DNA of 64,000 nucleotides from Kribbella pratensis (GTDB lineage Bacteria; Actinomycetota; Actinomycetes; Propionibacteriales; Kribbellaceae), in contig NZ_SODU01000003.1 in NCBI RefSeq assembly GCF_004366075.1, positions 496,001 to 560,000 on the forward strand, in the 5' to 3' direction. A program made the position numbers and the translations under genes. Shown piece after piece: positions 1 to 6,092 of this stretch. Each line of letters begins with the position of its first letter. Position 1 is the first letter of the stretch. The notes under the pieces are model-generated. The model saw nothing but the letters and a program-made list of their open reading frames with translations. It searched no databases and was not told the origin of the DNA.

Positions 1-1
1 G

Positions 2-925
2 TCGCAGGCGATCTCCGTCGCCGCTCGCCTGCGGATCAGCGACGTACTGGCCACCGGTCCGATGTCCTTGGACGAGCTCGCCGCGGCGAGCGGGACCGAT
101 ACACGAGCGCTGGCCCGGCTGATGCGGGCACTCACAGCCTTGGGCCTCTACACAGCCGACGGCGGGACCTTCGCGAACACCGAGCTCGGCGCGGCCTTGC
201 GGGCCGATGCGCCGCGCTCGGCCGCCGGCTGGGCGCGCTTCATCGGCACGGGGTCGTACTGGCAGACGTACGCCGCCCTGGAGCAGAGCATCCGCACCGG
301 TGACACGGCGTTCTCGATCCTGCACGGCGAACCGGTGTGGGAGTACCGCGCCAGGCATCCCGATGAACAGGACGCGTTCGACGCGGCCATGACGTCGATG
401 GCTGATGCGGTATCCAGCGCTGTGGTCGCGGCGTACGACTTCAGCCGCTACGGCACCGTGGTGGACGTCGGGGGCGGGCACGGACGGTTGCTGCTCGGGA
501 TCCTCGAGCGCTACCCGACGGTCAAGGGCGTGCTCTTCGACCAGACCGACGTGGTGGCGGGCGCTTCCGCCGATCGGTTTCAGGTGGTCGGAGGCGACTT
601 CTTCGACAGCGTCCCGGGCGGTGACGCGCTGGTGCTGAAGTCGGTGATCCACGACTGGGCGGACGCCGAGTCGATCGCGATCCTCCGGAACTGCCGCCAG
701 GCACTGCGCCCGGGCGGTCGCGTACTGCTCGTGGAGCAGTTGCTCGATCTGTCGCCCGATCCGGTGCGTACGGCGTTCTCCGACCTCAACATGCTGATCA
801 TGACCGGCGGACGGGAGCGTACGACGGACGAGTACCGCACGCTGCTCGCCGCCGCCGGCCTCGAGCTCGTGGACACCGTCGCCACCGCGAGTCCTACGTT
901 CGTGATCGAGGCCGCCGCGCGCTGA
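2..925 (+). CDS. O-methyltransferase, C-terminal part (5' end outside window)
   Basis: SAM-dependent O-methyltransferase of the small-molecule (hydroxyneurosporene/carminomycin-type) family. The frame is open to the first bases of the window and reads a dimerisation/winged-helix sequence upstream of the ATG at 62, including SVAARLRISDVLATGP and DELAAASGTD. The gene therefore starts outside the window and 62 is an internal Met. The Rossmann SAM-binding motif is VVDVGGGHGRLLLGIL, followed by an acidic strand and the late motif LKSVIHDWAD, where the His is the usual catalytic base of the family. The substrate cannot be predicted. It stood just upstream of rmuC before an element inserted between them. 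Confidence 0.85.
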   Translation, partial: SQAISVAARLRISDVLATGPMSLDELAAASGTDTRALARLMRALTALGLYTADGGTFANTELGAALRADAPRSAAGWARFIGTGSYWQTYAALEQSIRTGDTAFSILHGEPVWEYRARHPDEQDAFDAAMTSMADAVSSAVVAAYDFSRYGTVVDVGGGHGRLLLGILERYPTVKGVLFDQTDVVAGASADRFQVVGGDFFDSVPGGDALVLKSVIHDWADAESIAILRNCRQALRPGGRVLLVEQLLDLSPDPVRTAFSDLNMLIMTGGRERTTDEYRTLLAAAGLELVDTVATASPTFVIEAAAR

Positions 926-1032
926 CGGCTGCGATCCGGAACCGAATCGGACTTCTTCCCGCACTTTCCCGGAACTCTCGCGCGATCTGCCGGAAACTGT
1001 CGGTGGGGTTCGGCACTATCTGTGACATGACC
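926..1032 (+). promoter_or_regulatory. Stranded original upstream region of rmuC
   Basis: These bases lie between the methyltransferase stop and the left attachment repeat. They end in an ATG (1027-1029) followed by ACC and then the 17-bp att core, so codons ATG ACC GGT ACG ACG GTG TTG run into the element and stop at TAA 1057-1059. The same GGT ACG ACG GTG TTG codons open rmuC at 9831. I infer that this segment is the native rmuC leader and start codon, cut off from its gene by the insertion. No strong Shine-Dalgarno sequence is visible. Confidence 0.65.
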
Positions 1033-1049
1033 GGTACGACGGTGTTGCT
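1033..1049 (+). other. attL core of integrated element
   Basis: The 17-bp sequence GGTACGACGGTGTTGCT is repeated exactly at 9831-9847. It lies 28 bp upstream of a large serine integrase gene. Identity ends at both sides (C/A before, A/G after), as expected for attL and attR formed from partly different attB and attP sites. Confidence 0.85.
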
Positions 1050-1077
1050 AACTCGCTAATAGTGTTACCTTCCTGCC

Positions 1078-2580
1078 ATGGAAGTCAACACCGAGCTCGC
1101 TCGCGAGTACCTGCGGGTCAGCAAGGACAAGAGCGGCCGGCGTCGCTCCGTCGACGAGCAGCACGACGACAACCAGACCGCCGCGGATGAGCGCGGCTGG
1201 ACACTGGGCGACCCCTACGCCGACAACGACAAGTCGGCATCCAGGTACGCCCGGAAGATCCGCGAGGACTTCGGAAAACTCGTCGGCGACCTTGAAACCG
1301 GGAAGTTCGGCGCCCGGTATCTGATCCTGTGGGAAGGCTCGCGCGGCAGCCGCGAGATGGAGGAGTGGGTCCGGCTGATCAAGCTCTGCGAGCGGGCCGG
1401 CGTGCAGTTCTACATCACGTCAGAGGACCGGATCCTCGACCCGCGCAACGATCACGACTGGTCGGCGCTCATCAGCATGGGGCAGGCGTCCGAGGTCGAG
1501 TCACGCAAGACCAGCAAGCGCGCGCGCCGAACAACCGCGGCCAACGCCAGGGCCGGACGTCCTCACGGGATCTGCAATGACGGATACCTGCGTCAGTACG
1601 ACCCACAAACCGGCGATCTGGTTGCTCAGGTCATCGATCCCGACCGCTCCATGATCTTCGTTGCGCTCTTCGACTTGCTGCTGCAGTTGGTCCCCCTGAA
1701 GGAGATCGCGCGGCGCTTCGAGGCGAAGGGCTGGCTCAACAAGTCAGGTCGGCCGTTCCAGCCTGAGCACCTGCGCGCGCTCGCGAAGACCCACGCGTAC
1801 GCCGGGCTTCGCGTCCACACCCAAGGTCGGGAGGGTAGCCGGAGGGTCCTGAAGCCGGATCTCCTGGTGGAAGCGACCTGGCCCGGCATCGTCAGCAAGG
1901 AGCAGTTCTGGAAGGTGCAGGCGCTCCTCGACGCCCCGGAGCGGCGCACCACACGCGGCGGCAAGGCAACCCACCTCGTCTCGATGATCGGCAGGTGCGG
2001 CAAGTGCCCGGCCCCGATCGTTGCGGCGAAGGGCCGTAAACCGCAGAGCACGCCGAAGTACGCCTGCCGATACGGGCACGTCTCCGTTGACCGGGCGGAG
2101 ATGGACACGTACGTCACCGAGCTCGTCTTCGCGTACCTCGGCAGGCCGGACAACTACACCGCTCTGCTACCACCGCAGCGCACGGAGGAACTGACGAAGG
2201 TGCGCGGCCGCATCGCCGAGGTCGAGCACGAATTACAGGATCTCGAGCGCTCGCTCAAGGCCCGCGAGATCTCACCGCGACTGGCCGGCGCAGCAGAGCA
2301 GGAGTGGCTGACCGAGCTGGAGCAGTTGCGCAAGTCCGAGCAGGGCCTCCGGATTCCCGTTGTACTACAGGAGTTCCTGCGCCCAGACGAGGACGTGCGC
2401 GCCCGCTGGGAAAACCCTGACACGACGATCGCCGCAAAGCGCGAGATTGTGCGCATGCTGTTCTCGCCGGATGTCCTCGGAACGCTCGTGCTTGGCCCTG
2501 CTGACTACCTCCGTCAGCCCGTACACGAGAGAGTGCAGTTCCAGAAGGCCGACGACTCGCAGGAGCGCGTGAGTCGCTGA
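1078..2580 (+). CDS. int: Large serine recombinase (integrase) of the element
   Basis: Site-specific DNA recombinase expected to integrate and, with a directionality factor, excise the element. The N-terminal resolvase domain (about residues 5-160) has the catalytic Ser in EYLRVSKD (S15) and the downstream region with MGQASEVESRKTSKR. A recombinase domain follows (about 170-285). The zinc ribbon uses C307-x2-C310 and C330-x3-H334. A coiled-coil segment around 365-425 (RIAEVEHELQDLERSLK) is the usual regulator of synapsis. At 500 residues it is normal for the family. No separate excisionase gene is recognisable. The ATG at 1078 has no strong ribosome-binding site. Confidence 0.95.
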   Translation: MEVNTELAREYLRVSKDKSGRRRSVDEQHDDNQTAADERGWTLGDPYADNDKSASRYARKIREDFGKLVGDLETGKFGARYLILWEGSRGSREMEEWVRLIKLCERAGVQFYITSEDRILDPRNDHDWSALISMGQASEVESRKTSKRARRTTAANARAGRPHGICNDGYLRQYDPQTGDLVAQVIDPDRSMIFVALFDLLLQLVPLKEIARRFEAKGWLNKSGRPFQPEHLRALAKTHAYAGLRVHTQGREGSRRVLKPDLLVEATWPGIVSKEQFWKVQALLDAPERRTTRGGKATHLVSMIGRCGKCPAPIVAAKGRKPQSTPKYACRYGHVSVDRAEMDTYVTELVFAYLGRPDNYTALLPPQRTEELTKVRGRIAEVEHELQDLERSLKAREISPRLAGAAEQEWLTELEQLRKSEQGLRIPVVLQEFLRPDEDVRARWENPDTTIAAKREIVRMLFSPDVLGTLVLGPADYLRQPVHERVQFQKADDSQERVSR

Positions 2581-2646
2581 CTGGTCAACGTGTGCGGTAA
2601 GCTGCTTGAAGCAAGTATCAGGGACCCACCACTCCGCTCGCGGACC

Positions 2647-2795
2647 CGGAGGCCCTCTCTCGGCACTCCAACCGATGGACCCGCCGACAGGCCTGAAGAC
2701 CCGCTGATGAGCCGGAGGCCCTCACCCCTCGGCACTCCACCCGCTGGAGCCGCCGTCCGGTCGATGAGCCGCTGACTCACGGCACTCCGCTCGGC
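2647..2795 (+). repeat. Imperfect direct repeats downstream of the integrase gene
   Basis: CGGAGGCCCTC starts at 2647 and again at 2713, each followed after a few bases by CGGCACTCC and a further similar stretch ending in CCGCC. The two units are roughly 40 bp long. A third partial copy, CGGCACTCCGCTCGG, lies at 2780-2794. The stretch 2581-2852 holds no convincing gene. Integrase-binding, transfer-origin or plain repeat roles are all possible. Confidence 0.6.
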
Positions 2796-2852
2796 CAATT
2801 CGCGTACGCATGCCTGTGCGACGCGCATTGAGGGCTGAGGAGTGCACCCCCG

Positions 2853-3101
2853 ATGGCCGGACGCCCATCTCCCGAAGTTGCATCCATCCGTGGCCGTGTC
2901 GCCGGCCTGTCCCGCGACAGGTCCTCTGATGATCCCGAGTACGCCGCTGCGCGTCGACACCTCCGCGCAGCAAAGGCCGCGGAGTACATCCAGAAGCTGG
3001 TTGACTCCGCACCGCCACTCACGCCCGGCCAGCGCGATCGGCTAGCTCAACTCCTGCGACCCAGCGCCGGATCGTACGGCGGTGCGAACGATGCCGCCTG
3101 A
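2853..3101 (+). CDS. Small conserved element protein, 82 aa
   Basis: Function unknown. The sequence SIRGRVAGLSRDRSSDDPEY followed by ARRHLRAAKAAEYIQKLVD and TPGQRDRLAQLLRP resembles short helical proteins that recur in actinobacterial prophage-like and integrative elements, where they sit near integrase or replication genes. That family link is from memory of the pattern, not a search. It is arginine- and alanine-rich with two predicted amphipathic helices and no membrane segment. A terminator-like hairpin (3112-3135) follows its stop closely. Confidence 0.75.
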   Translation: MAGRPSPEVASIRGRVAGLSRDRSSDDPEYAAARRHLRAAKAAEYIQKLVDSAPPLTPGQRDRLAQLLRPSAGSYGGANDAA

Positions 3102-3471
3102 GACAAGAGAACGCCCCGGTCGCGAAACCGGGGCGCCTGCGATCCGCCGCGAAGAAGATCGTTACGGCCAAGGTACCCGACCGCGCCGACAGTCCTCGTA
3201 CATCGTGGACGCGGAGCACCATCGGCGCCGGGTGCTGCAGGATGCTCTCGCGCAGGCCCTGGCGTCGTTCTGGGATCGCCGCGCTGCAGCCCTGGAGGCA
3301 GCTCTGCCGCGTCCGGGGGACTTCGTAGGCAGCGCCACCCCTGAAGAGATCCAGGCACGTACACAGCGTCTCCTGGAGGCGATCGCGGCCTGCCGGGTGC
3401 ACGCCGAGCTGCTCGCCGGCACTGAGGCATTCACCGACGAGATCACATCGGTCTTGCGGGAGGTGTCATGA
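3091..3471 (+). CDS. Conserved hypothetical element protein, up to 126 aa
   Basis: Function unknown. The core HRRRVLQDALAQALASFWDR then AALEAALPRPGDFVG and ATPEEIQARTQRLLEAI looks like a helical protein family found next to the 82-aa type of gene in actinobacterial elements. The start is uncertain. ATG 3091 overlaps the upstream stop, but a hairpin lies within its first codons. GTG 3205 (VDAEHHRRRV) would give 88 residues and leave the hairpin intergenic; it is the better match to the conserved part but lacks a visible ribosome-binding site. It overlaps the next gene by four bases (ATGA). Confidence 0.7.
   Translation: MPPETRERPGRETGAPAIRREEDRYGQGTRPRRQSSYIVDAEHHRRRVLQDALAQALASFWDRRAAALEAALPRPGDFVGSATPEEIQARTQRLLEAIAACRVHAELLAGTEAFTDEITSVLREVS
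3112..3135 (+). terminator. GC-rich hairpin after the 82-aa gene
   Basis: CGCCCCGGT (3112-3120) pairs perfectly with ACCGGGGCG (3127-3135) across a 6-base loop. It lies 10 bp after the upstream stop and inside the 5' end of the next frame if that gene starts at 3091. No U-tract follows, which is common for actinobacterial intrinsic terminators. Confidence 0.45.
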
Positions 3472-3682
3472 GCCGCGCGATCGTGTGGGTCACCCGCAAT
3501 GAGGCGGCCGGCCTCGCCCTCGTCACGGGGCAGGGGCACGACAGCCTGGTGCAGGAGGTGGCACCACAAGCGAAGTGGTCGCGATCTGGCCGCGGCTGGG
3601 TGATCAACCTGCAGCAGGCCGCCGATCTCTGCACCTCTGCGAGGCCCAGCACGCCATCTACCGCGAGCGGGCGAAGCCATGA
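3468..3682 (+). pseudogene. Frameshifted small element gene
   Basis: The frame from ATG 3468 encodes a plausible small protein (IVWVTRNEAAGLALVTGQGH, later SGRGWVINLQQAADL) up to about 3629. It then runs into unlikely residues over the next gene. In the frame two bases further on, 3629-3682 reads LHLCEAQHAIYRERAKP and stops at TGA 3680-3682, overlapping the next ATG as ATGA. Removing one CT from GATCTCTGCACC would restore a continuous protein of about 70 residues. I infer a CT duplication that broke the gene; a sequencing error or a functional longer frame-0 product is possible. Function unknown. Confidence 0.6.
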
Positions 3683-4224
3683 CGTGGGCGAAGTACGGCG
3701 TGGAGTTCTTCGACCAGTGCGCGGACTTCGGACTGTCCGACGCCGCGGTCCGCACGCACACAGAGGCGCTGCACTACCTGTATCGGCTCGAGGAGATGGA
3801 GATGCGGATAGCCAAGCATCTCCTGCGCAGGTTCGCCGGGTCGGCCGACTGGGAGCAGGCAGCGAAGGATCTGGTCGCCCACGGCTTCTGGCGTGACGAG
3901 GGCGACGCGTACGTGGTCGAGCACCACGGTGACGTGTTCCGATCATCGCTGGCAACACAGCTCAAGCACCGTGACACCGAGCGCGAGAGACAGCGCCGGA
4001 AGCGTGCCAAGGATGAGCGTGACGTTGCTACCAACAACGGTCCCAACGTTGCTACCAACGACCAACCCAACGTACGACCAACGCAGACAGACAGACATAC
4101 AGACCTACAGACGCCATCAACGGAAGCGCGATCAGTCGACTGCGCGGCATGCCATCGGCCACATGGCAACCCCAACTCCCTGTACTGCGACACGTGCCTG
4201 GCCAGGGCTCGGGAGGCATCATGA
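3679..4224 (+). CDS. Element protein with N-terminal helical domain and C-terminal zinc ribbon, 181 aa
   Basis: Probably DNA-binding, perhaps a replication or regulatory protein of the element. The N-terminus (FFDQCADFGLSDAAVRTHTE, later HLLRRFAGSADWEQAAKDLV and GFWRDEGDAYVVEHH) resembles the winged-helix-like domain seen in actinobacterial phage and ICE replication-associated proteins. A basic linker (ERERQRRKRAKDERD) and a short tandem repeat (NVATNNGP / NVATNDQP) follow. The C-terminus has C-x2-C and C-x2-C pairs (DCAACHRPHG, YCDTCLAR), which suggests a zinc ribbon. The start overlaps the broken upstream gene as ATGA. Confidence 0.75.
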   Translation: MTWAKYGVEFFDQCADFGLSDAAVRTHTEALHYLYRLEEMEMRIAKHLLRRFAGSADWEQAAKDLVAHGFWRDEGDAYVVEHHGDVFRSSLATQLKHRDTERERQRRKRAKDERDVATNNGPNVATNDQPNVRPTQTDRHTDLQTPSTEARSVDCAACHRPHGNPNSLYCDTCLARAREAS

Positions 4225-4245
4225 GCGGACCAGGGGACGCTGTGG

Positions 4246-4638
4246 CTATTGACTCATCTCTCTGCGCTGACAGTCCTCGCACAGCCGGAACAGCAGGACC
4301 CAGCCTTCGCCATCCGTCGTCGGGATGTAGTCGTTCTGATGGGCCGCCTGCGCCTCACCGCACCGATCGCACATCCCCGCCGGCGCGTCCATCACAGGCC
4401 CGATGCAGTCGGCGCAGAGCAACAGGTCAGGCGCCCACAGCGCATAGGCGTAGCGCTGGTGCTCGGGATCGGTCAGATGCGGACACGGCCTCGTCAGTTC
4501 CGTGGCGAGTCGCACCAGGAGATCGTCTTCGACGATGGAACGCACCCAGACGCTCGGCTCATATCGGTAGTGGTCGGTCACGATCCCCAGGCTACGAGCC
4601 CACTGGTTGTTCCCACGCCCAGCACGGCGAGGCGTCAT
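4246..4638 (-). CDS. Antisense-strand zinc-binding protein of the element, about 130 aa
   Basis: Function unknown. Three Cys pairs (LLLCADCIGP, GMCDRCGEAQ, FRLCEDCQRR) with nearby His residues suggest a zinc-binding fold. Preceding text such as WARSLGIVTDHYRYEPSVWV and CPHLTDPEHQRYAYALWAPD reads like a real protein, unlike the sequence further upstream in this frame. ATG 4638 is chosen; ATG 4695 would add 19 residues, and neither has a good ribosome-binding site. It is convergent with the gene ending at 4224 and divergent from the HNH-like gene at 4735. Confidence 0.65.
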   Translation of the reverse strand: MTPRRAGRGNNQWARSLGIVTDHYRYEPSVWVRSIVEDDLLVRLATELTRPCPHLTDPEHQRYAYALWAPDLLLCADCIGPVMDAPAGMCDRCGEAQAAHQNDYIPTTDGEGWVLLFRLCEDCQRREMSQ

Positions 4639-4734
4639 GACCAGGCCGGGGGTGGGGGCGACACGCAACCACAGGGGCCTTATGACCGCACTCATGCCTC
4701 GCCACACACGAGTCACCCACACGCGGAGGTCCAG

Positions 4735-5076
4735 ATGAAGGCCGTTGACGCCGCCGGCCGGTACGTCAGCACCCCCGCCGCCCAGCGGTTCGCATCCCAG
4801 TACGTCGTCGACACCGTGACGGGCTGCTGGGAGTGGACGGGTTCGCTCGACACCTACGGCTGTGGCCGTCTGCGGGTGGATGGGCGGCTGATGCAGGCGC
4901 ATCGCTTCGCGTTGCTGCTGGCCGGTGTCGAGCTCATCCCAGGCCGGGAGGTAGTCCCGCGGTGTCGTCGCCGGCTGTGCGTGAACCCGGCCCACCTCGA
5001 GCAGCTGACGCGCTCGGAGAGGCAGCGGCGCCAGTCCCGCGCGCCGCGCAACACTAGACCTCAAGTAGAGGGTTAG
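4735..5076 (+). CDS. HNH-endonuclease-like protein lacking the usual first His, 113 aa
   Basis: The layout is that of small phage HNH proteins: CWEWTGSLDTYGCGRLRVDG, then RLMQAHRFALLLAG, then a Cys-rich core RCRRRLCVNPAHLEQLT. In active members the core normally reads D-H-x-C-x4-C-V-N-P-x-H-L. Here the positions before the first Cys are V-P-R, so the His that normally acts as general base is replaced by Pro. The downstream N and H are kept. It may be catalytically dead or only DNA-binding. The start is well fixed: GGAGG at 4725-4729, 5 bp before ATG 4735. Confidence 0.8.
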   Translation: MKAVDAAGRYVSTPAAQRFASQYVVDTVTGCWEWTGSLDTYGCGRLRVDGRLMQAHRFALLLAGVELIPGREVVPRCRRRLCVNPAHLEQLTRSERQRRQSRAPRNTRPQVEG

Positions 5077-5079
5077 ACT

Positions 5080-5265
5080 ATGCGCATGACGAATGCGCCA
5101 GACGCCTCCGAGGCGGCCCGCCTGGTGGCGCGGGCGCGCTGGGGAACGACGAAGCTCGACCGCCTGATCGGCGAGCTTCACGACCGTGCCGACGAGCTCG
5201 GCGAACAGCAGCGGGCCGACCTGCGGTCCCTGCTCGATGACAACGACGAAGGAGACCGCCGATGA
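5080..5265 (+). CDS. Small conserved element protein, 61 aa
   Basis: Function unknown. The sequence EAARLVARARWGTTKLDRLI then ELHDRADELGEQQRADLRSL is a helical, soluble-looking protein type that I recognise as recurrent in actinobacterial elements. A weak GAGGG lies upstream. A second ATG at 5086 is possible. Its stop overlaps the next ATG as ATGA (5262-5265), so the two are probably translationally coupled. Confidence 0.7.
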   Translation: MRMTNAPDASEAARLVARARWGTTKLDRLIGELHDRADELGEQQRADLRSLLDDNDEGDRR

Positions 5266-5840
5266 GCGGAACGATGTACCGCGGCGGTTGGGGCGACGCC
5301 CCGCTGTCGGATGAGGCCCAGCGGACGGTGTCCCACCTGGAGGCGCTGGAGCAGCAGGAGGCGCACTCTGCCCGGATCGCCGATGAGCTGTACGCCGCGC
5401 ACAACGGCGTCCCGGATATCGAGCAGCGCCGTGCGGTCTGGGAGGAGAACAACAACCGGCTCGCGGTCCGGATGGCCGCCGAGGAAGGCGTCTCGGCGCT
5501 CGAGGTGCACCGCGGCAACTACGGGCACACGCCGGCTGAGTTCGTCGCTCTGGCGGGCGCACGGCAGGACCACGAGGACCGTATGCGGGCCGTCCGGAAT
5601 CAGCAGGCGTTCCAGAGGTGGCAGCGTGACAACGCTGGGTACGAACAGGAGCCGACACGCGCCGAACAGATCGCGGAGTCCCGTGAGGCAGCCAAGCGGG
5701 CCATGGTCGACAAGTACCGCCCGGAGATCGAGGCGCGGCGTGCCGACCGGGAGCGCCTGGCGGAGATCCGTCAGGTCGTCGGCGAGGTCGTCGAGCCGGT
5801 CGTCGGTGGGCTTCTGCGCGAGATCGACAGGACCCGCTGA
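5262..5840 (+). CDS. Hypothetical helical element protein, 192 aa
   Basis: Function unknown. It is charged and almost entirely predicted helical (SDEAQRTVSHLEALEQQEAH, EQRRAVWEENNNRLAVRM, EARRADRERLAEIRQVVGEV), without membrane segments or Cys. Such proteins just upstream of tape-measure genes in phages can be chaperone- or scaffold-like, but nothing here proves that. It is coupled upstream by ATGA and downstream by TGATG (5838-5842), forming a tight cluster 5080-6019. Confidence 0.65.
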   Translation: MSGTMYRGGWGDAPLSDEAQRTVSHLEALEQQEAHSARIADELYAAHNGVPDIEQRRAVWEENNNRLAVRMAAEEGVSALEVHRGNYGHTPAEFVALAGARQDHEDRMRAVRNQQAFQRWQRDNAGYEQEPTRAEQIAESREAAKRAMVDKYRPEIEARRADRERLAEIRQVVGEVVEPVVGGLLREIDRTR

Positions 5841-6019
5841 TGGCTGAGATCCGCGATGCCAACGAGGTGTACGACGAGCAGGTCGGAGGATTCGCGACCG
5901 CCGTACAGGCCGCACTCGACACCGTGACCGCGCAGCAGACGCAGGCCGCGGCGTTCATCGGCACCCATGCCGAGGGCGACGTCCATCGCCCCGGCCCGGC
6001 AGACGCGCCGTCCCAGTGA
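5840..6019 (+). CDS. Small hypothetical element protein, 59 aa
   Basis: A short frame starting with the ATG that overlaps the preceding stop (TGATG at 5838-5842). The product starts MAEIRDANEVYDEQVGGFAT and ends in a Pro-rich tail (HRPGPADAPSQ). It is acidic and predicted helical in the middle (AVQAALDTVTAQQTQAAAF). Function unknown. The coupling, codon use and clean stop before the 6026-6068 hairpin support it as real. Confidence 0.6.
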   Translation: MAEIRDANEVYDEQVGGFATAVQAALDTVTAQQTQAAAFIGTHAEGDVHRPGPADAPSQ

Positions 6020-6025
6020 TCCGGT

Positions 6026-6068
6026 GGCGGCAGCCGGTGCCTTGTGCACGCTTCAGCCGGCTGCCGCC
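6026..6068 (+). terminator. Perfect 12-bp hairpin before the tape-measure gene
   Basis: GGCGGCAGCCGG (6026-6037) pairs with CCGGCTGCCGCC (6057-6068) across 19 bases. It lies 6 bp after the 59-aa gene and 24 bp before the tape-measure ATG. It probably separates the upstream cluster from the tape-measure unit, as a terminator or attenuator. Confidence 0.55.
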
Positions 6069-6092
6069 GCCCGAACCGAAGGTGACTGACTG

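Noticed and set aside
2590..2775. 61-residue ORF after the integrase gene
   Set aside because: Its repeats (RRPS-LGTP) come from the DNA repeats; no ribosome-binding site and atypical composition.
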